A stretch of 64,000 nt of DNA, taken from contig CM114271.1 of assembly GCA_050084515.1 (NCBI GenBank), positions 61,566,001-61,630,000 on the forward strand, read 5' to 3'. A program made the translations under genes and the position numbers. Below the pieces are notes generated by a model. That model made no database searches, had not been told where the DNA came from, and was given only the letters and a program-made list of their open reading frames with translations. This document shows positions 24,552 to 40,780 of this stretch, piece by piece (positions within the stretch are counted from its first letter, which is position 1; each line of letters begins with the position of its first letter). The stretch comes from Blasia pusilla. Taxonomy: Eukaryota > Marchantiophyta > Marchantiopsida > Blasiales.

Positions 24552-25078
24552 AAAATGGTATGGACGAGAATTGAACAGGATTTGTCCTCTCCGATCATAA
24601 AATGGATTTTAAGCGATTTCAATACGATTCATAAATAAAGAATCGTCTCCATTCCCGAGCAATTTGTACCCGCAATTGCAAGTGGGAAGCAAAAGTTCAT
24701 AGTTTTGGCCCGCTATCTTGACGCGTGCACCCCGTTTTGCTCGGACGTGATAAATGATAACCGTGGATTTAACATCCGAAGGTTCCGCAATCATGGAATG
24801 GAACTGAAGGATCCGCGACCAGGGGACCTGCTCTAAAGCGCATGCGGTCTTAGTCTCATAGACAAGATAACCTCCGAGCACAACCGGGCTCACGCGTCGA
24901 GATAGCTGGCCAAAACTACGGACTTTTGCTTCCCACTTGCAATTGCATGTATAAACTGTTCGTGAACGATTATGATTTTTCATTTATGAATCGTAGTGAA
25001 GTCATTTAAAATCCATTTTATTATGAAAAGAAGGATCGGAGAGACAAATCCCGTTCAGATCTCGGCCATACCGTTTCC
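24552..25078. repeat. Long inverted repeat, arms of about 190 bases
   Basis: Left arm 24552-24740 and right arm 24880-25078 are diverged reverse complements: GGATTTGTCCTCTCCGATC, AAAATGGATTTTAA, CAATTGCAAGTGGGAAGCAAAAGT and ATCTTGACGCGTG recur inverted. About 140 bases lie between the arms. A foldback transposon or an old inverted duplication are the options; a transcript would form long double-stranded RNA. Confidence 0.82.
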
Positions 25079-25486
25079 ACCTCTTAACCAACGGGAAAGG
25101 AAAACGGGAAAACTCCCCCGACTGGACGCCTCTCGGGCCGTACGTACGTGCGCGGTAAGATTCTTCCAGAACAAGCTGAGGGGTTTCCTTTCCGAACGGA
25201 GACGCTCGACGGGCGATATGTACGAGTAAAAGCTTCCCTGTCAGACATGTATCGTGACATGGGGCCCAGATTTCTTGAGCGGGGAGATCGGAGCGAGATG
25301 TACACATCTCCGTCCCCAGCAAAACCGTGTGTTTGATGCATGAATTCCGAATGCCCAGCTGCCTCGCCTCAGCTGGGCTAGCTACGCTGGCAGGAGAGCT
25401 CGCGCCGCAACATGGCCATGATGAGAGCGGTGTGGCTCTTTCGCGCTGTAGAGGTCGTCGTCTCTGTCAGCGCCGAATTCGGCAGA

Positions 25487-25558
25487 CAGGCGCAGAGCGG
25501 TCTGGAAAAGCTCGCGCGATCATGATCGCGCGAGCTTTTCCAGACCGCTCTGCGCCTG
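25487..25558. repeat. Perfect 72-base palindrome without spacer
   Basis: Two 36-base arms meet at 25522/25523 with no mismatch. The sequence is GC-rich like its surroundings. Just to the left lies a 12-base palindrome, GCCGAATTCGGC (25472-25483). Confidence 0.97.
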
Positions 25559-26498
25559 GAAATGGGAAAACTCGGGTCATGATGCATGCCGGAGCTGAGC
25601 TGAGCTTAGCCAGCGCTCGCGTTCGCGATGGAGCGCTCGTGTCTAGCGCGGTGTCTGTCACATGCGCTTGACCTGGACTCCAAAGGGCTCTCTCTCTGGG
25701 CCGCTCCGCGGAGCTTCCACGAACGAATGAATTCGCTGCCACTCCACCGCCACAGCAATCTTCTTCTTTTTTTGGGCCTCTCGCGGCCGATCATCGCCGC
25801 GACTGAGACATGGACGTCATTGCCGCTCATGTTGGAACTCGGAACTCTCTGCTCCCCCACTCGCGCTTTCCTGCACGTGCATCTCACGCTTCTAGAACCC
25901 CCGCCGCGACACCCTTGCTTCATCCGGGCCACCGGCAGCGTAGGCCATCATGACCGCCTGAACCTCTCGTTATAGCCGTAGGAAGAAAGAACCAGAACCC
26001 CACGTTCCTCGCGGAATTCAAATTCGAGTCTAACTCCTCCCTAATCCCTCGCGAATGGAAGCTAATCGCTCGACATTCCGCGCACCCGCTCGCTACTCGG
26101 TTCCTACGATTATCCTTCAGGGAGCTCAGAATGAAGTCCTCACGGAACTCGACTTCAAGTGTAACTCGTCGCAAGCTCCGAAATCTCCCTCATCTCGCGA
26201 AGCTGATCGTCGTACGCTGCTCCCGCACGTTCGCTTTTGCGGATCGCCGATTGTCGCAGTGCCGGTACCCTCGCGACACATGATTGTTGGTTCGCGCGTG
26301 TGTCAGGAGCGGGTAGTTAAGAGGCGATGGGTTCCAGCCAAAGAGTCGGCCACCTGCATCCGGATTCCGGATCGAGCCACTGATGCGGTGATGCCTCATC
26401 GTTGTTGTCGTTGTTGTGTCGATATAATTGCGATCGAGCGAGCGGGCGAGCGAGCGACGACGGTGGTACCATGGGTGCTCGTCGCCGATTCTTCTACA

Positions 26499-26562
26499 GG
26501 AGCTTCCCTAAACGCTCCGCTCCAGCTTTGTCAGGCTGGAGCGGAGCGTTTAGGGAAGCTCC
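26499..26562. repeat. Perfect hairpin, 28-base arms, 8-base loop
   Basis: Arms 26499-26526 and 26535-26562 are exact reverse complements with the loop TTTGTCAG between them. It lies inside the longest open frame of the GC island. Confidence 0.96.
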
Positions 26563-26960
26563 ATTCGACGGAGGGAGTGATCTTCCAGCACGCACGCGAG
26601 TTTATCGTCCGGGTGGGAGGTGCATGCGATGTTTGTTGTTCTTCCCTGTACTCGAACCCTCCGTCCCTCTCTCTCGGATGTGATCTGTCTCCGTCAGCCG
26701 TCGTAGGAAAACTGAAAAAGCAGCGCCTTTCCGAATCCGCAGTGTAATAGAAGGCGTGTCGTTTGTGGCGATATCGGGAAAAGTCGTGGAGCTTCTAGAA
26801 CTGTGGGGTCCTCCTCCTGAGGCTTCTTCGCGTCCTCGGGCCAATCGCTGGACCTGCAATCGCAGCTCGCAGAGCGACTCATAGCAGATCATGAGTAGCG
26901 TCACTTCGATCTCCAAAGCTGTACAGAGTTCACAAACGAAAAGGGAATGGAAACTCAACA

Positions 26961-28580
26961 ATGATCCCCGTGCCCGAACGATAAGGCTTCATACATTCCA
27001 GAAATCGACCTATTTGCGTTTAGTTATCAACGCTCGGAAATCCAAAGCAAAATTTGGGGGCACAATATTTTACTAGAGGATTAGTGTGTTGCCCGGTGAC
27101 AGGTTTTCTTAATTTAATTATTCGGGCGTGAACAATAGAACCCTCGTCCTCAGTTAGAGGTTTCGTCTGACCCATTTCTTCAGAAATATCCATTCTATTA
27201 TAGAAACAAATCTAGAAAGAGACAAAGAAAGGTAAGAACATTTCTTTTTTTTTCTTTTAATTAATTATATAGATTTCCTTTCTTTTTTAATTATACAGAT
27301 TTCTGACCCTTTCATAAATATCCCATTTTTGCCGTTTCTCAATACTAACTTCAAGATAAACACTCCACTTCCAATTAAAATTATTTCCAATTCCTTTATC
27401 TAATTTTTATGTCATTTTCCCTTCTTTAATAAAAATTATTAGATTTTCCGTACCCAAGTTTTACATCCATCCTTATGTCATTCCAAAATAGTAAATGTAT
27501 TCTTATTTTGTCTTATTTATTTTCATTTTTATTTGTTTAAAATAATAATTCTTGTTATTATAATATTGGAAGATTGGTTTAATGGCCGGATTCATCAAAA
27601 TATATTTTATAAAAATATTCTAAGTGAGATATTTTTCTCTAAAATTAAATTATTTGAATGAAAATAAGATGTGCGTGAGTGATCTTTCGTAGATTAAAAG
27701 TTTTCAATTTATAAACTATTTTTGAGAAAAATTAACCATGTCGAAAAATTATCTTATACTTATTATCCCACAACATAAGATCTTGTCTAGATGTTTCAAA
27801 GACTAGATACTTGCATCTACGAATTTACAATTATTGAATGTACTTTCATTGCTTTTTCATAAACGTGATTTTCAACCATAAGTTTGCCCTTTTCTAACCT
27901 CAATCCTGTCAATCTAAATATGTTGTGGATAGATTCCACTTTTTTATCATGGCTCTTACCTGAGCTCTTATCCTAATAATTTCACTTTAATACATCTCAT
28001 TATGTAATATCCACTTTTCTTGAATGACATGTATACTTTTGGTTCTAAGAACATGGAGTTGGACAATCAATTTCCTTGCTTATTTGGTCTTATACGCATT
28101 CCTTCAAGTGTGACCTCTCCCTCTATTTTCCTCTCTCACTATTTTCCTCCACACTCATATACCCATTACACTCTCTACATTTCTTCCCTATGTGCCACTT
28201 ATCCCCTCTCCTTCTCTACCCATTCACCATAATCTCAATCCATTCTTACAAAACCCTACTACTTTGTTATCCTCACATATCCCATTTGAACTAAAAACTC
28301 TATTCGCTACCCTTATCCTTCCTCTTCCTCTTCCCTATCTTAATTACCCCTTCATCGTCGTCCATCATCACCTTATTTACCTCCCATCACCTCTTAGACT
28401 ACTTGTAACCATCTTGTAATAACTAACTAATTGCTGAACTAAGTATTTTCACCATTGAATGTATAGTTTGCTCCTCAAGAAGACCACATTTTGCTCATGA
28501 AATAAGTATTACTCAAAACAAAAGTGTAAATAAGACCAATTCCATTCATATATTTCCTCTCTACAATCCATCTATCTAGA
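26961..28580. other. AT-rich intergenic stretch
   Basis: C/T-rich plus strand from about 28100 to 28420 gives chance frames. No gene recognised. Confidence 0.5.
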
Positions 28581-28738
28581 ATAACCAATTCTCCAATAAT
28601 CACCTTCTCTAGTGAAACAAAGAAGTATCTCTCACTATTGTGACTTTTGATTAATAAGATAACCAATTCCCCAATAAAATCACCTTCTCTAGTGAAACAA
28701 AAGAGTATCTCTCACTATTGTGAATTTTGATTAACAAG
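28581..28738. repeat. Tandem duplication, 78-80-base unit, two copies
   Basis: ATAACCAATTCTCCAATAA to GATTAATAAG (28581-28658) is repeated at 28659-28738 with few changes, so it is a recent duplication. Confidence 0.92.
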
Positions 28739-28984
28739 AAAGGATCATAAAATGATTTTGCAACAATGAGACGGCTCTTGTTACTCTCATAACTTAATAT
28801 GCCATAGGAGATTATTCTCTATCTACTAGTCCTACATCCTACTTGCTGAAATTTCTGAGAAAAAAATTTGCAAGTATATCCTTCCAAGATCTTCCAGGCC
28901 CAATCATATAAAGAATGTCATCTCTGGACTTCAAAATGAGGAAATGGAGTACTTAAAATTCCCCTTCTTTGCTATTTATGGCCA

Positions 28985-29300
28985 AGTGACTTATTGACTG
29001 AGTCAATGATCACTCAGTAACATGTGCTCATAGGTTACCATTTGGAGTCTATTTTTGGGGGAAGAGCCTTTTTGCTCTTCCCAAGGCTATAAGAGAGAGA
29101 GAGATAGCTATAGCTTTCCCAAGCCTTCTTTCTCATGTTGGGCCTTAAGAGCACCTCTCTTGCTTGGGTATGTAGAAACTAGGGTGCAAGTATCTAGATT
29201 CCCTCATAGCGGAGGGTGGATGTGGCTCGATATGCCGATGTTAAATCAGGAGTGGAGTTTTAGGCAAGGTGATCCGTTTTTACTTTGATTTTAGATCGGT
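28985..29300 (+). repeat. LTR-like arm, left member of an inverted pair
   Basis: Includes CTTCCCAAGGCTATAAGAGAGAGAG (TATA-like), TGTTGGGCCTTAAGAGCACC and GAGGGTGGATGTGGCTCGATATG. The reverse complement recurs at 30806-31115 with high similarity; a third, more diverged copy lies at 1264-1430. The TATA-like box and composition suggest an LTR, but TG..CA borders were not found. Confidence 0.7.
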
Positions 29301-29618
29301 TCAAATGCGGAAAGGGTAGGGTCACGGCCTCACGGCATGCGGCCCCATGGAGGTCTCTTCCTTCTTAATGGCCCACTTGCGGACTCACGCGCCTACCAGC
29401 TCCGCCCATGCTTGGCCATCACTACGCCCAATCCATCTGTCTACCATACTCACGGCCTCCGATCTCCGCCCTCTCTCTTCGGGCACGTAGCCCTCATGGT
29501 CGTGCTTTCACTACTTGAACCTAATTCGGCCTTTGTGTGACCTAACCATGAACGAGGTCCAAGCCCTAGCTACCTTTATTTGACGGCCCCAAGGCAGGTA
29601 CAAGCTATGCAAAGCACT

Positions 29619-30528
29619 TGTTGTGACCCTCATAACCAAACGAACACCAAATAGGTGCCAAGCGGAACATCAAAACTCAAGTGGACTCACGCTGCGATGA
29701 TCGCGCTGTGGAGAGCCTTTTGGAAGATCTTGTGGAAAAGTCCAAGAGACGAAACACGGAATAGAGTTGTGCATTTCATGCGTTAGTGATCGCCACCAGG
29801 AAACCTAGACCAAACACGAGACAAGACTTGAGATGAGTTGAGTCTTGGAAGGTTGGTTTCCAAAAAGGTGAGAACTAGTTTTTGAACACGACTAGCGTTT
29901 GGGGAATTTTTTTGTGTTTTGGACCACAATGTTTAGCCCCAAGATGCGTTTGGGACAAATAAGAGCACGTTGGAAAAATTATCTTGAGACGCTTCCAACG
30001 CATAAAATATCTTAGCAAACACATAAGTACAGACTCAGATATTGGCCAAAAATGATTGTGAGAGCAATCCGGGTTGAGGGCCAATTGGAGAGGCCCGGGT
30101 GTCTTTCCCTTAAAGTAGGGAACCTCGGAGATCCCCATAAGTACTTGTAAGGGAGGAGTCTCTCCAAGAAGTCTTGGAACACGAATCTCCACTTTGAGCA
30201 CTAAATGGCGTCTCAAGGGCACGAGATGGAACGTGAGTTTGGCGTTGGAACTCAAAACCCAAACCTGATCCAAGGGAGTGGACTTTGTGCGCCACACTTG
30301 GATTCCGACCCGTGATTCATTTTGTGTGAGTCTTAGTTAGAGACTCATTGGATGTCCATAAGACAATTGGAACCGCCAGGCACGATACGTCGTTTGAGGT
30401 TCATGAATCCAAGACCCGACTAACCAGAGTGCGTGTTTGGATGCAGATCAGCAATGAGAGCGTGACCTACTGAACGCACGCTTCCGCAACAACAAAGATT
30501 ACCGTTCAAGGAGAGTAGGCACACGACA
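29619..30528 (+). mobile_element. Solo LTR, second copy
   Basis: Starts TGTTGTGACCCTCATAACC and ends CACACGACA. It is homologous end to end with the minus-strand copy at 20026-21056 but about 120 bases shorter through deletions. Flanking 5-mers GCACT (29614-29618) and ACACT (30529-30533) match at 4 of 5. It lies between inverted LTR-like arms of another element. Confidence 0.85.
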
Positions 30529-30805
30529 ACACTCTCCTCTTTCCCGATACTTGCCGCTCACTTATCGATGACACACTCACAAATACCTGCCGCTCCACTC
30601 TACGCTAAACTCTACTACTATCTTTTGTCAACCCAGACCAGCAAAATCTGAGAAAAATGCAAAGTGCTTTCGCGCACAGCCTCTTGAAATAAAATTGATT
30701 AGAAAAACATACACATGCGTCTCCAGGGTGCTCCCCATTGAGGCAACTTGCTTGCCTACCTCCAAACAAAAAATTTCCCCTGCTCCTTGGCATTTTTCTC
30801 ATAGA

Positions 30806-31115
30806 AAATCAAAATAAAAACGGCTCACTTAGCCTAAAACTCCACTCCTGAATTTACATCATCATATTGAGCCACATCCACCCTTTGCTAAGAGGGAATC
30901 CAGACGCTAGCACCCTAGTTCCTACTTACACAAGCAAGAGAGGTTCTCCTAAGGCCCAACATGAGAAGGAGGGCTTAGGAAAGCCATCTCTCCCTCTCTT
31001 ATAGCCTTGGGAAGAGCCTTAAGGCTCTTCTCACAAAAATATCCTCCAAACACTAACCTACAAGCATAGATTATCGAGTGACCGTTGACTCAATCAATGG
31101 GTGACCTGACCAAAA
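30806..31115 (-). repeat. LTR-like arm, right member of an inverted pair
   Basis: Reverse complement of 28985-29300. The arms enclose about 1.5 kb, including the solo LTR at 29619-30528. The inverted rather than direct orientation means this is not a normal LTR retrotransposon; two insertions in opposite orientation or a rearrangement would explain it. Confidence 0.7.
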
Positions 31116-35850
<4,735 letters not shown>

Positions 35851-35853
35851 AAA

Positions 35854-36064
35854 AAAGGTTGCACGGAAAAGGACATGCCGGGACCTCATCCGAGTGCACC
35901 GTGTAGACCCAAGCTAACGAGAGCTCGCACCCATTACGAGGCCCGTAGCATGTCTGAAACCAGACCCACAGGGCAAGCTTAGGCCCATGTAGGGCCTGCA
36001 TGGCGGATTGGGGGAAGGCAGAGCCCGCCATGCAGGTTGGGGGCGAGCCTTGCCCCCAACTTGC
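35854..36064 (+). mobile_element. hAT-type MITE, left-end copy B, truncated
   Basis: Starts AAGGTTGCACGGAAAAGGACATG immediately after a (CT)n tract. It runs through the typical GC-rich interior and stops at a near-perfect inverted repeat (36032-36044 with 36052-36064, 12 of 13 pairs). No right terminal repeat was found. Confidence 0.65.
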
Positions 36065-36788
36065 ATATTTTTTTTAAAAGGAAGCATTTTTAGTCTAGGA
36101 TAGAAGAACAGATGTAGAATATCCTACATTGCATAAGAGATTCTCTTATGGAATTGATGGCACAATGTCTATCATATACGGCTACTTTGCTCAAGAAGAA
36201 AATATGTATTGAGTAGTATATAGAACTTTTGGGTTGGGATTAGCATTGTACTTGGATGCTATTCATGAATACTACATGACATAGTGATGCCAAAGCTTGT
36301 GCTCTCTCTTGCTTGCTTGACCTACAGTTTTCATGTATAGTATAAAAAACAAGAGTTCACAGCTATCAAGGAAGATCCAAAGAAGGCTTATTATTAAATT
36401 GAAAGTGTCTTAGACCCTTTCAATTTAACCACACAATTTGACCTTAGACCCACTCATAGGTGACCTAATACACCATGCCGCGGAGATCTCATTTAATTCC
36501 ATGCTCCGGCTATCAAACGTCCACATGTTCATTGCATAAGGTCTAATTAGTGACCCCCATGCTTGAGGATTTCAGGATATAGAATTTTCCAAGGGACGGC
36601 CGCCCGACTTGTAATGACAATTGTTTTTGTTACGAATCACAAAAGAAATTTTATTTTTTCAGTCAGTTAATGCAAGTACATTTGAGACAATACTTGAATG
36701 TCAGACTACAAAAATGTCTTTGAAAAATTGGCACAATTATTGCAGTTGATTTTCAATTAATCAATCTTAAGCCATCGCGCGCCCCAGA
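36065..36788. other. Intergenic stretch between MITE copies B and C
   Basis: Probable repeat debris with no recognised domain. Confidence 0.4.
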
Positions 36789-37090
36789 TAAGGTTGCATG
36801 TGGACAAAGTTCGTGTCCGTGGACTTATATCCGTCCTATGGAAGGACTTTTCCATATGGGGCCCACCTTTCCCTTCTTTCTCAATCCCCTTACTTCCCTT
36901 CGTGTTCCATACTCTCCTATTTCTTCCTCCCTCCATCACCAGTCCCTCCTACCTCATTGCTCCTTTCATCATTGCCTTGTCTTCTATCATGAACTAAAAG
37001 TGTGGGTCCCACCTCTTGGAACCCATGTCCGTGGAAATGTCCAAACTTGTCCGTCCTAAGGAAGGACTTGTCGGTTTTTGTGCAACCATG
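36789..37090 (+). mobile_element. hAT-type MITE, complete copy C
   Basis: Ends TAAGGTTGCATG.. and ..TGTGCAACCATG. Flanking 8-mers GCCCCAGA (36781-36788) and GCCCAAGA (37091-37098) match at 7 of 8. Both subterminal regions carry GTCCGT..GGAAGGACTT. The interior is C/T-rich and differs from copies A and E, so one set of ends mobilises different cargo. Confidence 0.8.
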
Positions 37091-37817
37091 GCCCAAGATA
37101 TAGAGAAGAACGGTGAAATACACATCACAAAAATGTTACCTTCCTACGTTGATCCTCAATGGAATAAGAGACTCAATTGCACAATTTTTTTTTGAGTGGA
37201 ACGGATGAATAGACTTATTGTTATGGGGAAGATTGTGATTCAGATTAAACAAACTTAAGTCCTAACTTTACCTAGATGCATGACTTCAAGGAAATCATAA
37301 TCATGAAGGGTTTAGGAAACCCAAAAATATTTTAATTCACTAGATTTGGCAAAATTTCTGTTTGAATTCATCAAAATTATCTCATTGGTAGCATAGATTA
37401 CGCAAGTGAGAAGGTCATTCTGATATATTTGCACAAGCTCTCACATTGCACTTATCTTGGCATGAGGGCCAAGTATTCTACAACCATTCAAGTCAAGGTG
37501 CAAGTAAAGGGAAAGTAAAGACCAAGGAAACAAGGATGAGAGATATTATAAAGATTCATTAAAGACCTCTACTTTGAATGGATTTGGTCAAGCTATTTGG
37601 ATAGGAAGAGTTTAAGAGATCAAGAAGAAGGATGGAAGAAATTATTCTTGATCTAGATATGAAGTTGATTTTATAGAAAGACTTGTACCATTGAATGAAA
37701 GTGACAAATTTGTGTGTCAGATCTTATGCTATTTGTATAAGCCATTGCTAGAACAAGTTGGAATATAATAAGGTATTCGGCATTAGCAAGAACAAGTTTA
37801 GATATAATGAGGTAAAT
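37091..37817. other. Intergenic stretch between MITE copies C and H
   Basis: Shares short blocks (CTACxTTGxxCxxxATGGAATAAGAGA..CACAAT) with 36120-36180, suggesting fragments of one older repeat. No gene. Confidence 0.4.
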
Positions 37818-38288
37818 CAACGTTGCATATAAAAATTATGTTTCCGCATACTTATTTTTGTCTTAGGGATTAACATATGCATGAGGGAAATATTTCTTGC
37901 CCACTACCCGCACCCACAACAACTTATCCCCGCGCAATGAATTGTGCTCTATCCTTGCGTCCGTACCCACAAATACGTCCCCACGACCCACCCCCACTCA
38001 AGAAGGGAGGCCGATGTTTTTTTTGGATGCCCTGCTCCACCTTGCATCCACTGTCCTACCCACACCGACACTTGTCTGTGTGCCTTGCCCTTACACTCTC
38101 CTGACCCGTGACCCATACTTCACGCCTGGCCATGCGTATGTCTTGGTGCTCTCGCCACCACCTTCCTTAGCCTAGTCCCAACGCCTTGCTCTTGTACGGG
38201 CAACCCGGATTCTCAAAAGCCCTGGGCACGGGGGTAGGATGGCATGTCCATAGACATGTCTAAACTTGTCTGGTTCGGTGCAGCCTTA
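37818..38288 (+). mobile_element. hAT-type MITE, diverged complete copy H
   Basis: Starts CAACGTTGCAT and ends GTGCAGCCTTA. Flanking AGGTAAAT (37810-37817) and AGATAGAT (38289-38296) match at 6 of 8. The interior has CCCGCACCCAC motifs, and the right subterminal CATGTCCATAGACATG is typical of the family. Confidence 0.65.
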
Positions 38289-40780
38289 AGATAGATACTA
38301 TGTGGAATTGTAGATTGATATGGAGATGGTTGTAAGCTTGGCAACCATGAGAGTTATAAGTGGCGATGTAGTTAGCATATGGGCTTCGGATGATAGTGAA
38401 AAAAGAAGCTCTTGATGAATTCTTAGAGGAGATTTAGGATAATCAAAACTTGAAAAGTTGACGTTCTTTTGGGGATGTATTTAGTTATATGATATCTCAC
38501 TTTAAATATTGATGATAATTTGCACCTTGTGGATTTATGAGAATGTGTGGTAACATGGAAATATACTCGTGGTGTATTGTATGTTTGTAAAAATGCATGT
38601 TGATACTTATATTCTTTCCAATTTTAAATATCATTTATATTTTCTCAAATCTTAAGAGAATAACAGTAACAATATTCCATTCTTTTGAAAATTATTATTG
38701 TGAAATATTTGGTAAGTATAAGGTATTATTCACACTCTTCAAGTAGTGGGTGGTCCTAAACCTTCAATGCAAGTTGTTTTGGGATTAGGAAAGTTTGTTT
38801 ATAAGCAAGAGCATGAAATACTCAAAAACCCACTTCTAACATATGCGCTTAAATATGATGGTGAATATGGATTTAAGAAAGTAGGGTGGTTTAATAGGAT
38901 CTTGCACGCACATGGTATAGAATACATATGTGTAGTGAACTCTCAAGCGATCAAGTGAGAAGAAGTGAGGAGGAAGGAAGAAACCTTATGCCTTACAAAA
39001 GGCATGAGAGTATGGAGCATATGCCAAGAAACTCTCATGAGTCATGGTGCCTATTTAAAAAAGTCGGTCCCCATTCCCAAATTTGCATTTTTGAATGCTT
39101 TGGAATCTTGGTGATGTGCATCCAAATGCCAATTAATGCAAAATAACTAATACAAAAATTAGAAAGCTATGACCTGATAAATTTCAACCCATCTTTTTTT
39201 TACAAAGAATTCATGACACAATACTCATTTTCAGCCAATCACATTTGAATAAGATTTCAAAGCCAATTTTGCAGTTTAAAATGTTGATGGAGGGGGATTG
39301 TCATGACCCACAAGTTCCCACCAAGGTTGTGCACAGACTGAATAATTAGTAAATTTTCTTAAAAAATTCCCAAGTATGCGATCCTGAATTTGTCATTAGA
39401 CATCCCATCATTGGCAGGGCACCTATATTATTACTTATGTGGATACCATAAACCTAAATATTCCATAATTTTTTTCAATTTTTTTTCAAAATTTCCACAC
39501 GAAATATTTGATCCCAAAGAATCTGTTGAACCTTGGTTCCCACATTGATGTATACTGGTGATGCATCAATCATGCTTTCTCGATGGTTTACTATGCTCCC
39601 AGTGGGGATTGTGGGAGGATGCCTCGTGGGAAAAAGTGACATCAATGTGATGACTCATATTATAAAAAAAAACTTATGCATAATTATGCTCATGGAGATG
39701 GTCTAAGTATAATAGATGGTGTGTGACCTTCCTGCAAATTTTGAGTTTAAATTTTGAGTATTTTTATGAGTATTTTTATCATTATTTCAATCGCTTCCCT
39801 AGTGCGTTTCAAATTTAAGTGCCATTTGAGAATGATGTGAATTGTGGATAGTGATGGAGATGCGTTCTTTAAAGCTTTGTGTTCCCATTGATTGATATAT
39901 GAAGTGTTTCATTATTCATCTCAAAGGCAGTCCACTTTGACGGTGTAAAGTGCAATATTTATTGCTAAAGAATTGGCACTTTGCATCCATGCTTTCCCAT
40001 TGAAGTTCTAATATTACTTCACTGCTTTTCGATCCAATTTGGAAAGAATTCTCGATTTGTATCTATTCAATTGAGGGAGAATGATTCACGGTCCAGATCT
40101 ATTTGGGTGTCTATGCCATTTCGATTTTAGTGCACCCTCTTCTATAATGGCCACAACAATGCTACGAAGAAATCTTTCACAATTATCAAAAGTGAAAATA
40201 TAAATTAAGGGATATCATCGGAAAGAGTTGGATGCTAAGTTACTAGGTTTATGACTCGTTTTTGCATTGCATATCTTCCAATGGCATAATTCCAGATCTT
40301 AGGGCCATCTTCGTTCACATTCCCAAGCGGTTCTTGCTTACGTTGGAGGTAATTTTTTAAAACTTGTAAAAGGACTTTCCTTCGTTCTAAATTCAGTTGA
40401 AATTTTTTGAATGAAATATTAAATCAATTAGTTTTTTCAAACTAAAATCTCCATTTAAGAATAAAGAAAATCAGGGAGACACTTTTTATTTTCAGGATTC
40501 TAGGAGATGAATTCGCAGTACTCACCAGTATTAAAGGAGAAACCTGATAGTTCACATACAATAAATATAAAACTACCATATATGGAAAATAAATAAGCTC
40601 ATATAATATGTTAATCTCCCCCGGCGGTGTCTGCTAGAACCTGGAGAGCACAATCTGCATAAAAGTCAATAAAATCTACAAAGAAATAAGGTATAGAAAC
40701 ATAAGATATGAATAATATATGAGCTCAAAAAATAATATAATACGTACGAAGAAAAAACAAAGACGGAAAATCTCGTCACA
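38289..40780. other. AT-rich intergenic stretch
   Basis: A 70-codon frame (38746-38958, plus) with clean codons but no recognised domain is the only candidate; probably repeat-derived. Confidence 0.4.

Larger units (their letters stand above)
25080..26960. other. GC-rich island without a recognised gene
   Basis: Composition is like the exons of the two genes and unlike the AT-rich sides. The longest frame (plus, 26055-26747, 230 codons) has no recognised domain and reads straight through the 26499-26562 hairpin, so it is probably fortuitous. The island may be a decayed gene, a promoter-like region, or a non-coding transcript. Confidence 0.5.

Noticed and set aside
26055-26747. 230-codon open frame in the GC island
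   Set aside because: No recognised domain, and it reads through a perfect 28-base-arm hairpin; more likely fortuitous.
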